Below, in pieces: positions 50,401 to 59,400 of a stretch of DNA of 64,000 nt (position 1 is its first letter; the number at the start of each line of letters is the position of its first letter). The position numbers and the translations under genes were made by a program. The stretch is taken from the NCBI RefSeq assembly GCF_004340785.1, contig NZ_SLXS01000001.1, positions 744,001 through 808,000 on the forward strand. The letters are read 5' to 3'. The DNA comes from Tumebacillus sp. BK434 (lineage in GTDB: Bacteria > Bacillota > Bacilli > Tumebacillales > Tumebacillaceae). Under the pieces are notes generated by a model, which was not told the origin of the DNA, made no database searches, and saw only the letters and a list, made by a program, of their open reading frames with translations.

Positions 50401-53400
50401 GCACCATCACGCCGGACGACCAGCCGTCCGAAATGATGTGGTGGATGTTGAACAGCAACACGTGTTCCTGCCTGCCCGTTTGCAGCAGGCGGAAGCGAAC
50501 CAGCGGGCCGGTGCGGAGGTCGAACAGATGCTGCTCCTCCTCCTGCACGATCCCGGCGATCTCTTCCTCGCCCACGACCTGCGGGGTCAACGCGTACGGC
50601 AAGGCCGGGCCAATCACCTGTACCGGCTGGCCGTCCTGCACGTCAAAGCTGGTGCGCAGCACTTCATGGCGGCCGATCAGCTCCGACACGGCCCGTTCGA
50701 GCGCCTGCACATCCAGCTCGCCTTCCAGTCGGATCGCAAACGGAATGTTGTAGGCGTGGCCCTCCTCGAGCAGCGCGTCGAGCAGCCACAGGCGCTGCTG
50801 CGCGAAGGACAGCGGCACCGGCTCGTTGCGCGGCGCTTTCCGGATCTCCGGAAGCAGGATCTGCTGTGCGCCTTCTTCGCCTTGCAGCTCTTCGATCCGC
50901 ATGGCGAGCTCCGCCACCGCCGGAGCTTCGAACAAGGTGCGCAGCGGAATGCGGATGCCAAACGCATCGTGCAGGCGCGCGATCACTTGCGCCGCCATGA
51001 GCGAGTGGCCGCCCAGTTCGAAAAAGTGGTCTTGGGCGCCGACGCGCTCTGCGTTCAGCACGTCCGCATAGATCGCGGCGACCTTTTGCTCCGCTTCCGT
51101 GCCCGGCTTGACATAGGCGGCGCGGTCGATCTGGTCTGGCTCCGGTGCGGGCAACGCTTGGCGGTCGACTTTGCCGTTTGGTGTGAGCGGCATCGTCTCG
51201 ATCAGCACGAAGATGGACGGCACCATGTACTCGGGCAGCTTGTCTTTCAGGTAGCGGCGCAGGTCGCCGCTGGTCGGCGGAGTCGCTGCGTTTGCCACCA
51301 CATAGGCGACGAGGCGCTTCTCGCCCGGCGCGTCTTCCCGCGCCATGACGACGGTGTGCGCGACAGACGGATGGGCGGCCAGCACCACTTCTACTTCGCC
51401 CGGCTCGACGCGCACGCCGCGAATCTTCACCTGGTCGTCGTTGCGGCCAAGGAACTGCACCGCGCCGTCCGGTCGGAAGTACGCGCGGTCTCCCGTCTTG
51501 TACAGGCGGGTGCCCGGCTCGAACGGGTTCGGCAGGAAGGCTTGTTCCGTCAGGTCAGGACGGTTCCAATAGCCCCGCGCCAACCCGACGCCGCCGTAGT
51601 AAATCTCGCCGATCACGCCGACCGGAACCGGCTGGCGGTTGGCATCCAAGATGTAGAGCGTGTTGTTGGCAAACGGCTTGCCGATCGATACGATCTCGCC
51701 GTGGAGATCATCCGCTGTGCACAGGTGCACTGTCGAGTCGATCGACACTTCGGTCGCGCCGCACAGGTTGTACAGCTTGCGTCCGGGCAGGCGCTCTTGG
51801 AACAGCTGCCACAGCTCTGGGCGCAAGGCCTCCCCGCTGGAGACGGCGCTGCGCAGCGCGGAGAGCCGCTGTTCATCCTCCGGCGTGACCGCTTCGAGGA
51901 ACAGGCGCAGCACGCTCGGCACGAACTGGATCAGCACCGCCTGCGTCTGGACTGCCGCTTCGAGGATCGCTTTCGGATCGCGGTGCAGGCCCGGCTCAAG
52001 CAGGGCGATGCGTCCGCCGGTCATCAGCGGCCAGAAGAACTCCACCGCCGAGTCGTCGAAGGTAAGCGTCGTTTTTTGCAACACGGTCTCGCCCGCCTGC
52101 AGTCCGTGCTCCTTTTGGTTCCAGATCATCCGGTTGACCCAGCCGCGGTGTTCGTTGGCGACGCCTTTGGGCTTGCCGGTCGAGCCGGAGGTGTAGTAGA
52201 TCGAGACCAGATGGTGCGGCTGCACCGCGCTGTGCGGTTTGTCTGCCGGATGCGTTGCGATCTCAGCCCAGTCGCTGTCGAGGCAGACATAGCGGGACCG
52301 TTCCTCCGGCAGTCCGCTCATGAGATGAGACTGTGTCAGGCATACCTCAGCCTGCGCTTCCTCCAGCAGTTGACCGATGCGGTCTTGCGGCGCTTCTGTG
52401 TCCACCGGGACGAAGGCGCCGCCCGCTTTCAGCACACCGACCAAGGCGACGACCAGCTCCAGCGAGCGCTCGACGCACACGCCGACCGGCGTATCCGGGC
52501 CGACGCCCATCGCTTGCAGATGATGGGCCAGTTGGTTGGAACGTCGCTCCAGCTCTCGATAGGTCAACTCCTGCTCGCCATAGACAGCGGCGATCAGGTC
52601 CGGCGTGCGCGCCGCCTGCTCTTCAAACAAGTGGTGCAGGCAGATGTCCTCAGGGAACTCCACGCGGGTGTCGTTCCACTCGACCAGCATCTGCTGCCGC
52701 TCTTCGGCGGTCAGCAGCGGCAGGCTGACCAGCGGCGCGTCGGGCGATTCGGCAGCTGCCGCCAACAGCTCCAGGTAATGGCCGATCATCCGCTCGATCG
52801 TCGCCCGCTCAAACAGATCGGCGTTATATTCCAGCTGGCCGGTCACCCCGTGCTCCCGCTCTTTCAGGTTGACGGTCAGATCAAACATCGCCGCACCGCT
52901 GTCGATCGACAGCGGTTCAAACGCCAGTTCCGGCAGTTCCAGCCGGGCGGTCGGCGCATTTTGCAGGTCGAACATCACTTGGAACAGCGGCGCATGGCTC
53001 ATGCTGCGCACCGGCTGCAGCTCGTCGACCAGCCGCTCAAACGGCACATCCTGATGCGCCAGCGCATCGAGGGTCACATCGCGCACGCGGGTGAGCAGTT
53101 CGCGATAGCTCGGCCGCCCCGTCAGATCGCTGCGCAAAACGACCGTATTGACGAAAAAGCCGATCAGGTCTTCCACCGCCCGCGCTTTGCGTCCGGCCAC
53201 CGCTGAGCCGACCAGGATGTCCTCCTGCCCGGTATACCGGCTAAGCAGCGCTTTGAAGGCGGTCAGCAAGCCCATGTACAGCGTGGCGCCCGCTTCCCGG
53301 CTCAAAGCGCCGATTTCCTCCGAAAGCGCTTTGGGGATGGTAAATTCCAGCGTCTCGCCGCGCGTGGTCTGCACAGGCGGGCGCGGATGGTCGAGCGGCA

Positions 53401-56400
53401 ATTGCAGCACGGGCAGATCACCTTGCAACTGCTGCTTCCAGAAGGTCAGCTGCTCGTCGAGCACGCCGCCTGCCAGCCACTGTTTCTGCCACGCCGCGTA
53501 ATCGGCATAGCGAACAGCAAGCGGCGGCAGGGCGAGCGCTTTACCTTCCGCATTAGCGCCGTACAGCTCGGCGAGCTCGCGCAGGAAGATGTGGAACGAC
53601 CAGCCGTCCCAGATGATGTGGTGGACGGTGAACAGGAGCACGTGCTCCTCCCCGCTCAGCTTGAGCAGGCGCAGGCGCAAAAGCGGTGCCTTGGCCAGAT
53701 CGAACGGCGCTTCTGCCGTCTCGCGAGCCAGCCGCCGCAGCTCAAGCTCCTGATCGGCAACGCCTTGCAGGTCGATCTCCGGCAGGTCGATCTCCGCCCG
53801 TTCGGCGATCACCTGCACCAGGCGCTCCTTCACCGTCGCAAACGTCGTGCGCAGTGACTCATGGCGCTCGACAAGCGTCGCCAGCGCGCGCTGCAACGCG
53901 TGTCGGTCCAGACGGCCGCTCAGCTTCATCGCAGCCGGAATGTGGTACGCCGTGCTCTCCGGCTCCAACTGGTGTAAGAACCACAAGCGCTGCTGCGCGA
54001 ACGACAGCTCGTAGTGCGACCGCTCCGGCAAAGACGGGATCACCAGTTCCCCGCCTTGCCCCTGCAGGCGGTCGAGGTAGGCTGCCTGCGCTTCCAGCGT
54101 GCTGTGGGCAAAAAGGTCTTTGTACTCCGCTTCGATGCCCAGACGATCGCGCAGACGGGTCTGCAATTGGATCACCGACAGCGAATCGCCGCCGAGCCGG
54201 AAAAAGTCGCTCTGGCGCTGCAGGTCGCCTGCGCCGAGCAGTTCCTCCCAGAGCTGGGCCAGTTGCTGTTCGGCAGCGGTCGCGAACGTCTTGCGCCGCT
54301 CCGGCGTCAGTTCCGCCGTCAGCGTCACTGCCGCTTCTGCATGGGCAGAGGTCAGTTGTGCCGTCTGCGGCAGGCGGTCGGTGTGAATCCAATAGGATTT
54401 CCGCTGGAACGGATAGGTCGGCACATGCACGCGACGGCGCGGATACTCGCGATCCAGCGCCGGGAAATCCAGCGCATAGCCGCGCGCCCACAGTTCGCCA
54501 AGCTGTGACAAGAGCGCCTGCCAGTCATCCTGGCCCCGCTGCAACGTCCCGACGGCGATCTGGTCGCGGCGGCAGACTTTTGCCGCCAGCCGCGTCAAGA
54601 CCGGATGCGGGCCGACTTCCAGCAGCACGCCGATGTCATCCGTGGTCGACAGCAGGTGCAGCCCTTTTTCAAACTGCACCGCCTCGCGCAGATGCTGCAC
54701 CCAGTAGGCGGCCGTAAGCACCGTCCCTTCCAGCTTCGCTCCGTTCAGGTTGGAGATGAGCGGAATCTGCAGCGGCTTGAACTCGATGCCCGAGGCGAAT
54801 TTTTCAAACGCTTCCAGCATCGGCTCCATCAGCGGCGAGTGGAACGCATGCGACACCGGCAGCCGTTTAAACGCGGTGCCTTCCTGCTCCAGCCGGGCGC
54901 ACAGCGTCTCGACCTCGGCGATGTCGCCGCTGAACACCATCTCCGAGGTGCTGTTCACCGCTGCGATCGACACGCGGGTCAGCCCCTTCAGCGCACAGAG
55001 CGCGTTCATCACGCCGATCCTTGCCGACACCATTGCGCCGCGCGGACAGAGGTCGCGCATCATGCGGCCGCGCGCCGCCACCAGCTTCAAGGCATCGGCA
55101 AGCGTGAGCGCCCCGGACAGGCAGGCCGCCACATATTCGCCCAAGCTGTGCCCGATCAGTACATCAGGCCGGATGCCAGCGGAGAACAGCAGCTGAGCGA
55201 GCGCATATTCCAGCGCGAACAAGGCCGGTTGCGTGATGTGCGTCTCTTGCAGCTCTTGTTCAAAGGCCGGATCAAACAGATAGTCGAGCAGCCCGCGTTC
55301 CAATTCTCCCTCCAGCAGGGCCGCACACTCGTCGAGCGCGCGACGGAACACGTCGGAGGAAGCGTACAGTTCACGCCCCATGCCGCTGTGCTGCGATCCT
55401 TGTCCGGTGAAAAGAAACGCCGTTTTGGCGCCCGGAGCCAAATTGGCTTCGGCGATCTCCGCCCCGTGTTCGGCCAGAGCGGCACACTGTGCGGCCAACT
55501 GCTCCCGGCTGCCCGCGGACAGTGCGAACCGGTGCGGGAACACCGGCCCGGTCTGCAGCGTATAGGCGAGGTCGCCGAGGCGTTGTGCCGGTTCGCGCTC
55601 CAGATGGCGCAGCAGGTTGGACGCCGCCTGGCGCACAGCCGCTTCGCTGTTTGCCGAGAGCGGGAACAGATGATGGCTTCGGTCTTTCACAAGTGGTGCG
55701 CTCCTTTCCGGCGATTGTTCCAAGATCACATGCGCGTTGGTGCCGCCGATGCCGAACGAGGACACGCCGGCGCGGCGCGGACTGCCGTCCGTCTCCCATT
55801 TCGCAAGCGCTTCATTCACATAAAACGGCGTGTTGGCAAAGTCGATCTGCGGGTTCTCCTTCCGATAGTTCAAGCTCGGCGGAATCACCCCGTGCTTGAC
55901 GGCCAGCGCCGCTTTGATCAGCCCGGCGATACCGGCCGCCGTGTCGAGATGGCCGATGTTCGTCTTCACCGACCCCAGCGCGCAGAATTGACGGCGCTCC
56001 GTCCCGGCCGCAAACACCTCCGTCAAGGCGCGGATCTCCATCGGATCGCCCAGCTGTGTGCCGGTGCCGTGCGTTTCCAAATAGGTGATGCTCTCCGGGT
56101 GCACACCGGCCGCCTCCTGCGCCATGCGGATCACTTCCGCCTGGCCGCCAATCGAAGGAGCGGTGTAGCCGATCTTCACGTTGCCGTCGTTGTTCAGCGC
56201 TGTGCCTTTGATCACCGCATAGATCGCGTCCCCGTCGCGCTCCGCATCCTGCAGGCGCTTCAGCAGCACGACGCCGCAGCCGTTGCCCGGCACCGTGCCT
56301 GACGCGTCCTTGTCGAACGCGCGGACATGCCCGTCGGCCGACAGGATGAAGTTCGGCTCATAGACATACCCGGTCTTCTGCGGCACGCTGATCGCCACAC

Positions 56401-59400
56401 CTCCGGCCAGCGCGTAGTCCGTATCGCCGCCGAGCAGGCTTTTGCACGCCAGATGAACGGCGACCAGCGAGGTCGAGCAGGCCGTGTCGACGGCGATGCT
56501 CTCCCCGGTCAGATTCAGCTTGTACGAGACGCGGGTCGGCAAAAAGCGCGGCTGGTTGGCGGTCGACGCCTGATAGATCTCGCTGACCGACGAGCCGTAC
56601 ATCGCCGGCAGATACTGCGACGGCGAAGCGCCGGCGTACAAGCTGACCCGGCCCGGCATCGCGCGCGGGTCGTAACCGGCGTTCTGCATCGCCTGATAGG
56701 CGCATTCCAGAAAGATCCGGTGCTGCGGGTCGAGCAGCCGCGCTTCTTGCGCAGAAATACCGAAAAACGCTGCGTCAAACTGATCGATATCTTCCAAAAA
56801 CGCGCCGGAGCGCACCAGTTTGCGCCTTGCCGCCGGGTCCTGATGGAACCACGCAGCTTCCAGCTCTTCGTCGGCAATCTCGCGCACCGACTCCAGCCCC
56901 CCGGTCAAGTTCGCCCAGAACTCATACACATCGTCCGCATCGGGCAGGCGCAGACCGATCCCGACGATGGCGATGTCGCGCTCTTCCGCCGCCTGCGGCG
57001 CGTGTGCGGCCCGCTGTTTCGTCTGACCGGCTCCTTGTGAGCGCCGCCCGATCTCTTCTGCGAGCAGGTGGACGGTCGGGTACTGGAACAGCTCGACGAT
57101 CGGCACGTCTGCCTGCAGCTCCGCTTGGAGCAGATCATGCACGCGCACCAGCAGCAGGGAATGACCGCCGATGTCAAAAAAGTTGTCGTAGAGGCCGACC
57201 TGCTCCCGCTCCAAGACGCGCGCCCAGATCCCGGCCACCTTTTGCTGCAGCTCGGTCTCGGGCATTCTGCCGCGCGGTTTGGCCGCTCCTTGCACCGGGT
57301 GCTGTTGCAAGGCCCGGCGGTCGATCTTGCCGTTCGGGGATAATGGCAGCCGGGGCAGCAGCACCAGATGGGCCGGCAGCAGATGTGCCGGGAGCCTGGC
57401 TTGCAAAAACTCCTTCAGCGCAGCCGGAGCCAGCGCTTCCTCCGAGGTGTAAAACGCCGCCAGCTCCAAATTGCCGTCCGGGCCGGTGCGCGTGACCACC
57501 GCCGCCGCTGTCACCGCCTCGTGGCGGGCCAGCATCTGCTCCACTTCCCCGAGTTCGATGCGGAAGCCGCGCACCTTCACCTGCGAGTCGATCCGGCCGA
57601 GGTACTCGATGTTCCCATCAGGCAGCACCCGCGCCAAGTCGCCCGTCTTGTACATCCGGCCGCCCGGCTCCTGCGTGTTCGGCAGGAAGGCGGCTGCCGT
57701 CTGCTCCGGCTTGTTGTGATACCCTTCTGCCAGCTGCACGCCGGCGATGTACAGTTCGCCTTTGACGTTGACCGGACAGCGCTGCCCGGCTTTGTCCAGC
57801 ACATACAGCCTGGTGTTGGCGATCGGCTTGCCGATCAGCACGTTGCCCGCAGGCTTCTCCTCCAGCACCGAGCAGGACACGTCGACCGCCGCTTCGGTCG
57901 GGCCGTAGAGGTTGGCGATCTTCGCCCCCTGCGGATACAGGTCAAACCACTGCCCCACCGTCGGCGCCGGCAGCGCTTCCCCGCTGGTGATCACCCAGCG
58001 CAAGGCGGGCAGTTGGCGCTTGGCGGCTTCAACCTGTTTCATCACCCCGGCGAACATCGCGAACAGAGACGGCACGAAATGGATCACCGACACCTGCTCG
58101 TCCTGCAGATGGCGCAAGAGCGCATACGGGTCTTTCACCGTTGCGGGCGGGATCACCGTCACGGCGGCCCCGTGGCGATGCGCCCAGAACAGCTCCCAGA
58201 CTGACACGTCAAAACAGACCGACGTGCGCTGTGCCACCACATCGTCCGGCACGGCCGCAAACTGCTCCTGATGCCAGCACAGGCGGTTGACGATGGCGCG
58301 ATGCGTGATCCGCACGCCTTTCGGGTTGCCGGTGGAGCCGGACGTGTAGATCATGTAGGCGAGATCATCGGGCTGGCTTATCGCATCAGGGGCTGCATCC
58401 GGCTGGACGCGCACATCCGCTTCGGTCAGCACCGACGATGCGCCGTTCCCGGCCGGCTGCACCGCCGCCGCATCTGCTGCTCCCAGCACGACCAACGTCT
58501 GCAGCCCGTCCGTTCCGGCCAGCATATCTTGGGCTGCCGGAAGATGAGCCGCTTCGGTGAGCAGTGCTTTGATCCCGCTGTCTTGCGCCATGTAGCGCAC
58601 GCGCTCCACCGGATAGTCCGGGTCGATCGGCACATAGGCCGCCCCGGCCTTGAGAATGCCGTACAGTGCGGAGAACAGATCGGTCTGCCGCGTCATGAAC
58701 AGCCCGACCAGATCACCGCGCCCGATGCCCTGCGCCTGCAGCAGCTGCGCGATCTGATTGGAGCGTGCGTGCAGTTCCCCATAGGTCATCGCGCCGCCTG
58801 CGCCGCACAGCGCCAGCCGGTCAGGATGTCCCTCCGCCTGGCGGGCAAACGGCACGAGCAGCGTTTCGTCCAGCTCGTAGTCGCGCACCGTGTCGTTCAT
58901 CGCGGTGAACACCGCTTCGTCCAGCTCGGCCGCCATGATCGGCAGCTCGTCGAGCGCGGTGTCCGGCCCGGCGGCGATCGCCTGCAGCAGCACCTGATAG
59001 TGCGCGGCAAACCGCTCCGCCGTCCCGGCGTCGAAGAGGTCAACGTTGTATTCGATCGTGCCGGATACGCCGCCCGCCTCTTCCAGCAGGTTGAACGTCA
59101 GGTCGAATTTGGCCGCGCCGAGGTCAAGGCGGATCAGTTCCAGCTGCAGCCCGCCGAGCTGCGCGCCGGCGACCGGGTTCTTCAGCAGGTCGAACATCAC
59201 TTGGAACAGGGGGGAATAGGCGGTGTTGCGCGTTTTCAAAAGCTCATCGACCAGCGCTTCAAACGGCGTCTCCTGATGGGCGTAGGCGTCGAGCGCCGTG
59301 TTTTTGACCGCGCGCAGCAGCGAGCGGAACGACTGACCGCCTTCGACTTGGCTGCGCATGACCAGCGTGTTGACGAACACGCCGATCATCCCCGCCGTCT

